From contig OZ022242.1 of assembly GCA_963978895.1 (NCBI GenBank), forward strand, positions 33,142,333-33,206,332: a stretch of 64,000 nt of DNA, read 5' to 3'. This document shows positions 12,614-25,515 of the stretch, in pieces (within the stretch, counting starts at the first letter, position 1; each line of letters starts with the position of its first letter). The notes under the pieces were generated by a model. It saw nothing but the letters and a program-made list of their open reading frames with translations, was not told where the DNA came from and searched no databases. A program made the position numbers and the translations under genes. This DNA is from Erpobdella octoculata (taxonomy: Eukaryota; Annelida; Clitellata; Hirudinida; Erpobdellidae).

Positions 12614-12763
12614 CATACATACATACATACATACATACATACATACATACATACATACATACATACATACATACATACATACATACATACATACATACAT
12701 ACATACATACATACATACATACATACATACATACATACATACATACATACATACATACATACA
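12540..12763. repeat. (AT)n then (ACAT)n compound microsatellite
   Basis: An AT run to about 12608 followed by about 39 ACAT units. It joins the 5' ends of two family 1 elements that face each other (TCTATATA at 12539 on minus, at 12764 on plus), creating a large inverted repeat. Confidence 0.97.
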
Positions 12764-14517
12764 TCTATATATATAAAAGAACATGTCCTGACTGACTGAC
12801 AGATGACTGACTGATAATCAACGCCGAGCTCAAACGCCTCATCCTAGGAACGTGAAATTTGGAACTTATATTACTTTTATAGCGTAAACATCCGCTAAGA
12901 AAGGATTTTTGAAAATTTTGCTCCTGAGGGGAAAAAACTGGAAAACAAACTTTTTTCTAAACATTTTTTCTAAAAATTTTCTCTGAAATTTGGTATATAG
13001 ATTCTTTTTGAAAAATAAAAAGATACATGTTTCACCATTTTTTGAAAATTCGGTTTCCCGGACCTCAAATGTGGGTTGGAAAATTGGGTTATTTGGTTTT
13101 TAAAGTAGCTTCTACTCAAAAACTGTTAATGCTACAGGAGTAAAAATTAGTATTTAGTTTCTCTCCAAAAATAATGAAATACGTGTTTTAGCATTTTTTG
13201 AAAATTTGGTTTCCAGGACTTCAAATGTTGGGTGGAAAATAGGGCTATTTGTCTTTTATAGTAACTGCTACTCAAAAACAGTAAATACCACAGATGTAAA
13301 AATTATTATTTAGTTTCTTTTCTAAAAATAAAGATATACGTGTTTCACCATTTTTCACAAATTTGGTTTCCCGGACCTCAAATGTGGGTTCGAAAATTGG
13401 GTTATTTGGTTTTTAAAGTAGCTGCTACTCAAAAACTGTGAATGCTACAGGAGTAAACATTAGTATTTAGTTTCTACTTCAAAAATAATGAAATACGTGT
13501 TTTAGCATTTTTTGAAAATTTGGTTTCCAGGACTTCAAATGTGGGGTGGAAAATAGGGTTATTTGTTTTTTAAAGTAACTGCTACTCAAAAACTGTAAAT
13601 ACCACAGATGTAAAAATTAGTATTTAGTTTCTATTCTAAAAATAAAGATATACGTGTTTCACCATTTTTTTACAAATTTGGTTATAGGACCTTAAATGTG
13701 GGGTGGACAATAGGATTACTTGGTTTTTAAAGTTGCTGCTACTCAAAAACTGTGAATGCTACAAAAGTAAAAATTAGTATTTAGTTTCTACTCTAAAAAT
13801 AATGATATACGTGTTTCACCATTTTTTGAAATTTTGGTTTTCAGGACCTCAAATGTGGGGTGGAGAAAAGGTTTCTTTGGTTTTTAAAGTAACTGCTACT
13901 CAAAAACTGTGAATGCTACAGATGTCAAAATTAGTATTTAGTATATACTTAAAAAATAATGATATAAGTGTTTCAACATTTTTTAAAAATTTGGTTTCCA
14001 GGACCTCAAATGTGGGGTGGAAATAAGGGTTATTTGATTTCAAAATAACTGCTACTCAAAAACTGTAAGTGCTACAAATGTAAAAATTAGTATTTTGAAG
14101 TTTTGTCCGGTTAAAAGTAGCTAAGTCCAGTTTATCACCGGCCGGGTCAAGCCTTTATTTTAGAGTCTTCACACGGGCCAGGCCAAACCTTAAATCAAGG
14201 TGGGACGGGCCGAGATTTTTCACCAAGTATATAGATGTTTTAGTGATTTTAGGGTTATATTTGGGCCGGGCTAAACCTGAAGTCAAGGTGGGACGGGCCG
14301 AAGTTTTTCATCAAGTATATAGAACTTCTAGGCCTGTAAAAAGGGGCCGGGCCTAATTCAGACGGGCTGTGCCGGGCCAGGAGTTCGGGTTTTTAAAACG
14401 GGCTGGGCTAAGTTGTCGACGGGCCTAGCCGAGACCTAAACAATTGATCTCTACTATGGATGCACTGTTCAAACTCTCTAATTTCATGCGAGCGAAGCCG
14501 CTACGGGCACTGCTAGT
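12764..14517 (+). mobile_element. Helitron-like element family 1, longest full copy
   Basis: Begins TCTATATATATAAAAGAAC and ends GGGCACTGCTAGT, 1,754 bp. In order: TATA-like start, TGAC tetranucleotide run, conserved leader with CGCCGAGCTCAAACGCCTC, about seven tandem units with a period close to 156 bp (marker GGACCTCAAATGTGGG near 13061, 13217, 13374, 13531, 13687, 13845, 14002), then a GC-rich region of GGCCGGGC and GGACGGGCC words, then the hairpin and CTAGT end. The TC...CTAGT ends and the absence of terminal inverted repeats fit Helitrons. No coding capacity. Confidence 0.7.
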
Positions 14518-14996
14518 ACATACATACATACATACATACATACATACATACATACATACATACATACATACATACATACATACATACATACATACATACA
14601 TACATACATACATACATACATACATACATACATACATACATACATACATACATACATACATACATACATACATACATACATACATACATACATACATACA
14701 TACATACATACATACATACATACATACATACATACATACATACATACATACATACATACATACATACATACATACATACATACATACATACATACATACA
14801 TACATACATACATACATACATACATACATACATACATACATACATACATACATACATACATACATACATACATACATACATACATACATACATACATACA
14901 TACATACATACATACATACATACATGCATGCATGCATACATACATACATACATACATACATACATACATACATACATACATACATACATACATACA
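14518..14996. repeat. (ACAT)n microsatellite, ~480 bp
   Basis: ACAT tetranucleotide array with one internal ATGC variant block (14924-14936). Begins at the CTAGT end of one Helitron-like copy and ends at the TCTATATA start of the next. Confidence 0.98.
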
Positions 14997-15738
14997 TCTA
15001 TATATATAAAAGAACATGTCCTGACTGACTGACTGACTGACTGACTGACAGATGACTGACTGATAATCAACGCCGAGCTCAAACGCCTCATCCTAGGAAC
15101 GTGAAATTTGGAACTTATATTACTTTCATAGCGTAAACATCCGCTAAGTAAGGACTTTTGAAAATTTTGCTCCTGAGGGGAAAAAACTGGAAAACAAACT
15201 TTTTTCTAAAACAATGTATATCTCGAAAACCAAAAATGAGGAGATTTTGAAATTTGGTATATAGATTCTTTTTGAAAAATAAAAAAATACATGTTTCACC
15301 ATTTTTTCAAAATTCAGTTTCCCGGACCTCAAATGTGGGTTGGAAAATTGGGTTATTTGGTTTTTAAAGTAGCTTCTACTCAAAAACTGTTACTGCTACA
15401 GGAGTAAAATTAGTATTTAGTTTCTACTCCAAAAATAATGAAATACGTGTTTTAGCATTTTTTGAAAATTTGGTTTCCAGGACTTCAAATGTGGGGTGGA
15501 AAATAGGGCTAATTGTCTTTTATAGTAACTGCTACTCAAAAACAGTAAATACCACAGATGTAAAAATTATTATTTAGTTTCTTTTCTAAAAATATAGATA
15601 TACGTGCTTCACCATTTTTTACAAATTTGGTTTCCCGGACCTCAAATGTGGGTTGGAAAATTGGGTTATTTGGTTTTTAAAGTAGCTTCTACTCAAAAAC
15701 TGTTAATGCTACAGAATTAAAAATTAGTATTTAGTTTC
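14997..15738 (+). mobile_element. Helitron-like element family 1, 3'-truncated copy
   Basis: Starts TCTATATATATAAAAGAAC and carries the leader and about four 156-bp units. It then breaks within a unit (after TATTTAGTTTCTA) into the 3' flank of cullin copy B. The same break occurs at about 25117 next to cullin copy C, so the junction predates or travelled with the duplication. Confidence 0.65.
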
Positions 15739-16137
15739 TATCATCAGGAAGTGACTCAAAAATTGCAAGATTTGAAACAGACAGAGAAACAGACAGACAG
15801 AGAAACAGACAGACAGAAAAACAGACAGACAGAGAAACAGAGACGACGAGTTAATAAAAGCATTGGTAAAAAAAAGTTTTTCTTTGCCTCTTTATCTAAG
15901 TCAACGAACTAAATGTTTTAAATCTAAAACAATTGAAAAGTGGGTGATTTTTCGTTTATAAGATTTGATCACACCAGACAAACAAACTAACAAACAAACA
16001 AAAAAACGGGTGAAGTTAAATAAAAGAATTTAAATTATTTATTTGCAAAAACTAACACAGTAAAAAAAAGCAAAAAAAAACAAATAGGGAAAACAAATAG
16101 GGAAAACAATAGATAAACTTGCTGAGTAATACTTTTT
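15739..16137. other. Duplicated 3' flank of cullin copy B
   Basis: Nearly identical to 25118-25515. It includes a short CAGA-rich microsatellite (15773-15845: repeats of GACAGACAGAGAAACA) and probably the 3' UTR. Plus-strand TTTATT words, which read AATAAA on the minus strand, offer possible poly(A) signals about 90-120 bp after the stop. Confidence 0.5.
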
Positions 16138-18386
16138 TCAAGCTAGGTAAGCGTATTCATTAACAGAATCTTTCTTTTTTTCGATATATTCTCTTTTAAT
16201 CAGGATATCCAGCGCTTTTTTAATTAAATCAAGTGAAGGCGAAAAGAACTTATGAGATTCTTTAAAAATTTCTCCAACTAATTCTTCGTGTTGAATTGTT
16301 CTTCTAGCTTTCATTGTCTTAACTACAAAAGCTTGCAAAAACAAAAGTCTATCTTCTTCCACTTTGGCCACAGCACGTTTATCATCCTCTGAATCTTTGT
16401 CTTTTTCTTGTCTTTGTTTTTGAAGTTTGAACTTACGTTTGTCGTTTGAAAAATTCATGTTAACAGAAAACGAAAATTCTTCGTTCTCTAAATGTTTTGG
16501 AGAAATAATAATACTACTGTCCACTAGTTGTTGTAAACATTTCTTTGCAATTTCTGATGGTAGTCCTGTTTGAACAGTGATGTTTTCAAGCGAAGCAGTT
16601 TCGTGTTCAGAAAAGACATTCAATACCAATGCCGCAGGCAATGGAGCAGCTTCTACTACATAAGTCTTTTCCAAATACGACAAAGTAACTTCACAGCTAC
16701 AAAAATTATATTGCCATGAAAGTTTTCTTCCACTTGACTCGTTATTGTAAAACGTTTCAAATGTGGAGATGCATTTCTCTAATTCAAAAGGCAAGTAGCA
16801 GCTGTAAAATGACTTTATTGACTCTTGCCAAACAAGACCTTGGATTATCATAATACTGGATTTTACTTGCAAAGATTGATTGTTTTCCCGACAAAATTTT
16901 AAAAACTTGCTGGTTCTTTCTTCGCTCAGTTTTATATCATTAATAAGAAGGGCCATTTTGTGTATGTATTTTGCACTTCTTCTTGAAGTTTTTGAACCAT
17001 TGATTCTTCACATTCTATTGACCACGACAAGGAATGGACAAGCCTTCTTCCAAGATTTTGAATGAAAAATTTTGCAAAAACGTCTTTGTCATCAATGAAT
17101 TTAAAAACTAAAATTGCTTTTGCTATATTTTTTTGAATAGTTTCTTCGTTCATTTTGGATTTTTTTAGTATGTGATCGCAATATTTCGATAACATAAGAC
17201 CTATTGAGAAAACACCTTTTGATTGTTTAGCAACTTCTGATTGAAACTGCTGCAGGGCCTTATTAACTCCTTGATCCAATGATTCCAGAAATATTTTGTG
17301 ATTGCAGTTGTCGGTAATAAATTGGCAAAACGTGGTGTATTTTTCCGCAGTAGTATCAACAAGTGATGCGGGCGTTAAATTTTTTCTAATTTCTTCAAGA
17401 AACTTTGAGAAAATCGTTTCGGCAAAATTTCTTATCTCATTCCCTATACTTTGTCTCAAATCAAGATCATTTTCAACATGCTGCAACAACTTGTATACTA
17501 ATCGAGCACTTTCAATTTTTGTTTTTTCTAAAATATCAACAAATCCATTTTTGATATATTCAACTGGTTGACTTATTAATTCTTTTTTTACGACGTGCAA
17601 AATTTTTTTAGAGGTACCTTCGTCAACAATAGTTTCATTTTTTTCTTTTTCACAGTCAATTAACTGCAAACATTTAATACTGTATTCAGTCAGGTCAGAC
17701 GACGCCATCATCTCATCAGATTTTCTTCTATAATAGTTCCTAGCTTGTTCTAATAAAGGGTCTTGGAAAACATTTTGAAAAAAAATCTTATCCTTGTCTA
17801 AACATTCATTATCAATTTCATTAATTACATTACATATTTGTTTAAAAACATCACCTTCACATTTAGCAACACCCAGTCTATTATTTTCAACTTTCTCCAA
17901 AATTAAATTTTTTAACCGGTCGTATTGATTGATGACGACATCTTTCAATGTTTCATTTGCTAATTTTTTAACGTAATTATCAATCCTATTATCTTCATCA
18001 AAGATAAAATCCAAACTTGTTTTTTGTTTATCCGCTTTTTTAATATCGTTAAAATGCTTAAAAACCTTATTTAGTTTATCAAAAGTTTCGTTCAATTTTG
18101 TTACAAAGTTACAAAATTCATTTATATAGTCTTTATCTGAAAGTGATTTTATAGGCTCAAGTTTTTCTAGAATACATTCGTAGAACCATTCTTTGAAAAA
18201 ACTACAGTGTTTATCTTCGTCGGCATCAGGACTACTTACAAGTTTAAAAACACAATTCACCATGGCGATGAATTCAAGACGCTTCTGCTTAGGGTTCGAA
18301 AACAATTTTGTTACATGATTTTTTACCTCAGCTTTAAGGCTTTCTAGTTCAACATTATTTCCTGCTTCAGTTGTTAAGTCAGTCAT
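16138..18386 (-). pseudogene. Cullin-1-like copy B, inactivated by a 4-nt deletion
   Basis: Almost identical to copy A at the DNA level over the whole length. Near 16975, copy A reads GCACTGGTTTCTTCTTG and copy B GCACTTCTTCTTG: four bases are missing. The N-terminal frame therefore runs only from 18386 to 16932 (484 codons), with a short out-of-frame end. The cullin C-terminal domain (16956-16138, 272 codons, with the neddylation-site segment) is left in another frame. Only a few other protein differences from A are visible (for example K to N in FFQNVFQDP, V to A in LTPASLVD), so the break is recent. A truncated N-terminal product would lack the RING-binding and neddylation regions. An assembly or sequencing error is the alternative. 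Confidence 0.85.
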
Positions 18387-18523
18387 TATGAATTTGATTT
18401 CAAGTTGATTTGAATTTGATCTATTTAATAAATAACAAGTTAATTGTTAATATCAATGAGTAATGTTTATAGTGGAGATATGAAACTGTGATGTCTATAA
18501 AATAAGGAAAAAGAATAAAGTCA

Positions 18524-18718
<195 letters not shown>

Positions 18719-19060
18719 TCTTTAAGACAAGCTCGATTAAAAATGAGTTTCCATTTAACCGCTATGAGTTTTTTTAGATACTTTCTCAATATTTCGGAAC
18801 AACGTTTTTTGTCTACTGCAACACGTATTAAGAAAAGTATTAACATTTAAAACTTTCTTTATTTCAGACTTACGGGCCGTTTCGGCTTTCGCCATTTTCA
18901 GAGTCTGTAAATACAATCGCGTAAAAAGAGGCAAAAGATAAGAAATCATGTAAAAACTTAATATACAAATAAACTAATATCCTCATAGATTTATCTTAAT
19001 AGAAGGATATTAATAAATATAATCAAATTTAGACACTGTAATTAAATTAACGTACATAAA
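18719..19060. other. Duplicated spacer upstream of cullin copy B
   Basis: Matches 9241-9580 almost exactly. No gene recognised. Confidence 0.45.
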
Positions 19061-20714
19061 ATAAACATCTGTAGTGATTGCAGTTGTTGAGTAGCAGTTA
19101 TTTTAAAATCAAATAACCCTTATTTTGACCCCACCTTTGAAGTCATGGAAGCCAAAGTTTTAAAAAATGGTGAAACACGTATATCTTTTTTTTGAGTAAA
19201 TACTAAGTATTAATTTTTACATCTGTAACAATTACAGTTGTTTTTACTCTAAAAACCAAATAACCCTATTTTCCACCCCACATTTGAAGTCCTGGAAACC
19301 AAATTTTCAAAAAATTGTGAAACACGTATATCATTATTTTTAGAGTAGAAACTAAATACTAATTTTTACTTTTGTATCATTTACTGTTTTTGAATAGCGG
19401 CTACTTTAAAAACCAAGTAATCCTCTTGTCCACCGTCCACCCCACATTAAAGGTCCTGGAAACCAAATTTCTAAAAAATGGTGAAACACGTATATCTTTA
19501 TTTTTAGAATAGAAACTAAATACTAATTTTTACATCTGTGGTATTTACAGTTTTTGAGTAGCAGTTAGTTTAAAAAACAAATAACCTTATTTTCCATCCC
19601 ACATTTGAAGTCCTGGAAACCAAATTTTCAAAAAATGCTAAAACACGTATTTTATTATTTTTGGAGTAGAAACTAAATACTAACTTTTTTTTCAAAAAAT
19701 GCTTAAACACGTATTTCATTATTTTTAAAGTAAAAACTAAATACTAAATTTTACTCCTGTAGCATTAACAGTTTTTGAGTAGCAGCTCTTTAAAAACCAA
19801 ATAACCCAAAAAATGATGAAACATGTATATCTTTTTTTTTGAGTAGATACTAAGTATTAATTTTTACATCTGTTGCAATCACAGTTGTTGAGTAGCAGTT
19901 ACTTTAAAAACCAAATAACCCTATTTTCCACCCCACATTTGAAGTCCTGGAAACCAAATTTTCAAAAAATTGTGAAACCCGTATATCATTATTTTTAGAG
20001 TAGAAACTAAATAATAATTTTTACTTTTGTAGCATTCACAGGTTTTGAGTAGCAGCTACTTTAAAAATCAAATAATCCTATTGTCCACCCCACATTTAAG
20101 GTCCTAGAAACCAAATTTGTAAAAAATGTTGAAACACGTATATCTTTATTTTTAGAAAAGAAACTAAATAATAATTTGTACATCTGTGGTATTTACTGTT
20201 TTTGAATAACAGTTACTTTAAAAAAACAAATAGCCCTATTTTCCACCCCACATTTGAAGTCCTGGAAACCAAATTTTCAAAAAATGCTAAAACACGTATT
20301 TCATTATTTTTGGAGTAAAAACTAAATACGAATTTTTACTCCTGTAGCATTATCAGTTTTTGAGTAGCAGCTACTTTAAAAACCAAATAGCCCAATTTTC
20401 CAACCCACATTTGAGGTCCGGGAAACCGAATTTTCAAAAAATGGTGAAACACGTATCTTTTTATTTTTCAAGAAGAATCCATATACCAAATTTCAAAATC
20501 TCCTCATTTTTGGTTTTCGAGATATACATTGTTTTAGAAAAAAGTTTGTTTTCCCGTTTCTTGCCCTCAGGAGCAAAATTTTCAAAAATCCTTTCTTAGT
20601 GGATGCTTACGCAATAAAAGTAATATAAGTTCCAAATTTCACGTTCCTAGGATAAGGCGTTTGAGCTCGGCGTTGATTATCAGTCAGTCAGTCAGGACAT
20701 GTTCTTATATATAT
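19061..20714 (-). mobile_element. Helitron-like element family 1, 3'-truncated copy (duplicate)
   Basis: Second copy of the element at 9581-11245, with the same truncation, the same internal irregularities (for example a shortened unit lacking the CCACCCC segment) and only scattered substitutions. This shows block duplication rather than independent insertion. Confidence 0.6.
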
Positions 20715-22052
20715 ACTAGCAGTGCCCGTAGCGGCTTCGCTCGCATGAAATTTGAGAATTTGAACCATGCATACATAGTAGAGTACTGCACGGGTCAATT
20801 TTTTAGGTCTCGGCTCGGCCCGTCGACAACTTGCCCAACCCGTTTCAAAAACCGAAATTCCTGGCCCGGCACGGCCCGTCTAATATGGGCCCGGCCCGTT
20901 TTTACAGGCCTAGAAGTTCTATATACTTGATGAAAAACTTCGGCCCGTCCCACCTTGACTTCATGTTTAGCCTGAACACCCTAAAATCACTAAAATGTCT
21001 ATATACTTGGTTAAAAATCTCGGCCCGTCCCACCTTGATTTAAGGTTTGGGCAGGGCCGTATGAAGACCCTAAAATAACGGCTTGGCCCGTCCGTCCGGT
21101 GATAAACTGAACTCATTTACTTTTAACCGGCACAAAACCTCAAAATACTATTTTTCACATCTGTAGCACTTACAGTTTTTGAGTAGCAGTTATTTTAAAA
21201 TCAAATAACCTTTTTTCCACCTCACATTTGAGGTCCTGGAACTGGAAACCAAATTTTCAAAAAATGATAAAACACGTATATCATTATTTCTGGAGTAGAA
21301 ACCAAATACTAATTTTTACTCCTGTAGCATCTACTGTTTTCGAGTAGCAGTTACATTAAAAACCAAATAACCTTATCTTCCACCCCACATTTGAGGTCCT
21401 GAAAACCAAATTTTAAAAAAATGGTAAAACACGTATATCTTTATTTTTAGAATAGAAACTAAATACTAATTTTTACATCTGTGGTATTTACAGTTTTTGA
21501 GTAGCAGTTACTTTAAAAAACAAATAACCCTATTTTCCACCCCACATTTGAAGTCCTGGAAACCAAATTTTCAAAAAATTCTAAAACACGTATTTCATTA
21601 TTTTTGGAGTAGAAACTAAATACTAATTTTCACTCCTGTAGCATTCACAGTTTTTGAGTAGCAGCTACTTTAAAAACCAAATAACCCAATTTTCCAACCC
21701 ACATTTGAGATCCGGGAAACCGAATTTTCAAAAAATGATAAAACACGTATCTTTTTATTTTTCAAAAAGAATCTATATACCAAATTTCAAAATCTCCTCA
21801 TTTTTGGTTTTCGAGATATACATTGTTTTAGAAAAAAGTTTGTTTTCCAGTTTTTTCCCCTCAGGAGCAAAATTTTCAAAAATCCTTTCTTAGCGGATGT
21901 TTACGCTATAAAAGTAATATAAGTTCCAAATTTCACGTTCCTAGGATGAGGCGTTTGAGCTCTGCGTTGATTATCAGTCAGTCATCTGTCAGTCAGTCAG
22001 TCAGTCAGTCAGTCAGTCAGTCAGTCAGGACATGTTCTTTTATATATATAGA
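20715..22052 (-). mobile_element. Helitron-like element family 1, both ends present
   Basis: On minus from TCTATATATATAAAAGAAC (22052) to GGGCACTGCTAGT (20715), 1,338 bp. It has the GC-rich 3' segment, 156-bp units and the TCAG run. This copy has no counterpart in the copy A block, where 11246 begins a different element, so it inserted or was exchanged separately. Confidence 0.65.
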
Positions 22053-22061
22053 TATATATAT

Positions 22062-23618
<1,557 letters not shown>

Positions 23619-24075
23619 ATACATACATACATACATACATAAATACATACATACATACATACATACATACATACATACATACATACATACATACATACAT
23701 ACATACATACATACATACATACATACATACATACATACATACATACATACATACATACATACATACATACATACATACATACATACATACATACATACAT
23801 ACATACATACATACATACATACATACATACATACATACATACATACATACATACATACATACATACATACATACATACATACATACATACATACATACAT
23901 ACATACATACATACATACATACATACATACATACATACATACATACATACATACATACATACATACATACATACATACATACATACATACATACATACAT
24001 ACATACATACATACATACATACATACATACATACATACATACATACATACATACATACATACATACATACATACA
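23619..24075. repeat. (CATA)n microsatellite, ~457 bp
   Basis: CATA array with a single AAATA variant near 23640, between a family 2 element and the TCTATATA start of a family 1 element. Confidence 0.98.
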
Positions 24076-25117
24076 TCTATATATATAAAAGAACATGTCC
24101 TGACTGACTGACTGACTGACTGATAATCAACGCCGAGCTCAAACGCCTCATCCTAGGAACGTGAAATTTGGAATTTATATTACTTTTATAGCGTAAACAT
24201 CCGCTAAGAAAGGATTTTTGAAAATTTTGCTCCTGAGGGGAAAAAACTGGAAAACAAACTTTTTTCTAAAACAATGTATATCTCGAAAACCAAAAATGAG
24301 GAGATTTTGAAATTTGGTATATAGATTCTTTTTGAAAAATAAAAAGATACGTGTTTGTTTCACCATTTTTTGAAAATTCGGTTTCCCGGACCTCAAATGT
24401 GGATTGGAAAATTGGGTTATTTGGTTTTTAAAGTAGCTTCTACTCAAAAACTGTTAATGCTAGAGGAGTAAAAATTAGTATTTAGTTTCTTCTCCAAAAA
24501 TAATGAAATACGTGTTTTAGCATTTTTTGAAAATTTGGTTTCCAGGACTTCAAATGTGGGGTGGAAAATAGGGCTAATTGTCTTTTATAGTAACTGCTAC
24601 TCAAAAACAGTAAATACCACAGATGTAAAAATTATTATTTAGTTTTTTTTCTAAAAATAAAGATATACGTGTTTCACCATTTTTTACAAATTTGGTTTCC
24701 GGACCTCAAATGTGGGTTGGAAAATTGGGTTATTTGGTTTTTAAAGTAGCTTCTACTCAAAAACTGTTACTGCTACAGGAGTAAAAATTAGTATTTAGTT
24801 TCTACTCCAAAAATAATAAAACACGTGTTTTAGCATTTTTTGAAAATTTGGTTTCCAGGACTTCAAATGTGGGGTGGAAAATAGGGCTAATTGTCTTTTA
24901 TAGTAACTGCTACTCAAAAACAGTAAATACCACAGATGTAAAAATTATTATTTAGTTTCTTTTCTAAAAATAAAGATATACGTGCTTCACCATTTTTTAC
25001 AAATTTGGTTTCCCGGACCTCAAATGTGGGTTGGAAAATTGGGTTATTTGGTTTTTAAAGTAGCTTCTACTCAAAAACTGTTAATGCTACAGAATTAAAA
25101 ATTAGTATTTAGTTTCT
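24076..25117 (+). mobile_element. Helitron-like element family 1, 3'-truncated copy
   Basis: Starts TCTATATATATAAAAGAAC; leader plus about six 156-bp units; truncated at the same base context as the copy ending at 15738, then continues into the 3' flank of cullin copy C. It has roughly two more units than the copy B counterpart, so unit number has changed by unequal exchange. Confidence 0.65.
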
Positions 25118-25515
25118 ATCATCAGGAAGTGACTCAAAAATTGCAAGATTTGAAACAGACAGAGAAACAGACAGACAGAGAAACAGACAGACAGAAAAAC
25201 AGACAGACAGAGAAACAGAGACGACGAGTTAATAAAAGCATTGGTAAAAAAAAGTTTTTCTTTGCCTCTTTATCTAAGTCAACGAACTAAATGTTTTAAA
25301 TCTAAAACAATTGAAAAGTGGGTGATTTTTCGTTTATAAGATTTGATCACACCAGACAAACAAACTAACAAACAAACAAAAAAACGGGTGAAGTTAAATA
25401 AAAGAATTTAAATTATTTATTTGCAAAAACTAACACAGTAAAAAAAAGCAAAAAAAAACAAATAGGGAAAACAAATAGGGAAAACAATAGATAAACTTGC
25501 TGAGTAATACTTTTT
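25118..25515. other. Duplicated 3' flank of cullin copy C
   Basis: Same sequence as 15739-16137, including the CAGA-rich microsatellite and the A-rich stretch just after the stop codon. Confidence 0.5.

Noticed and set aside
15144..15383. Recurring 79-90-codon frame beginning MSRSYFKNQITQFSNPHLR (also near 10883, 12140, 20360, 21654, 22956, 24175, 29877, 36335)
   Set aside because: It lies in the conserved leader plus first unit of every family 1 element. Copies carry frameshifts with no sign of protein constraint, so it is explained by repeat homology.
15773..15845. Regular CAGA repeats that might suggest a CRISPR-like array
   Set aside because: Short-period microsatellite in a eukaryotic 3' flank; no spacers of uniform length.
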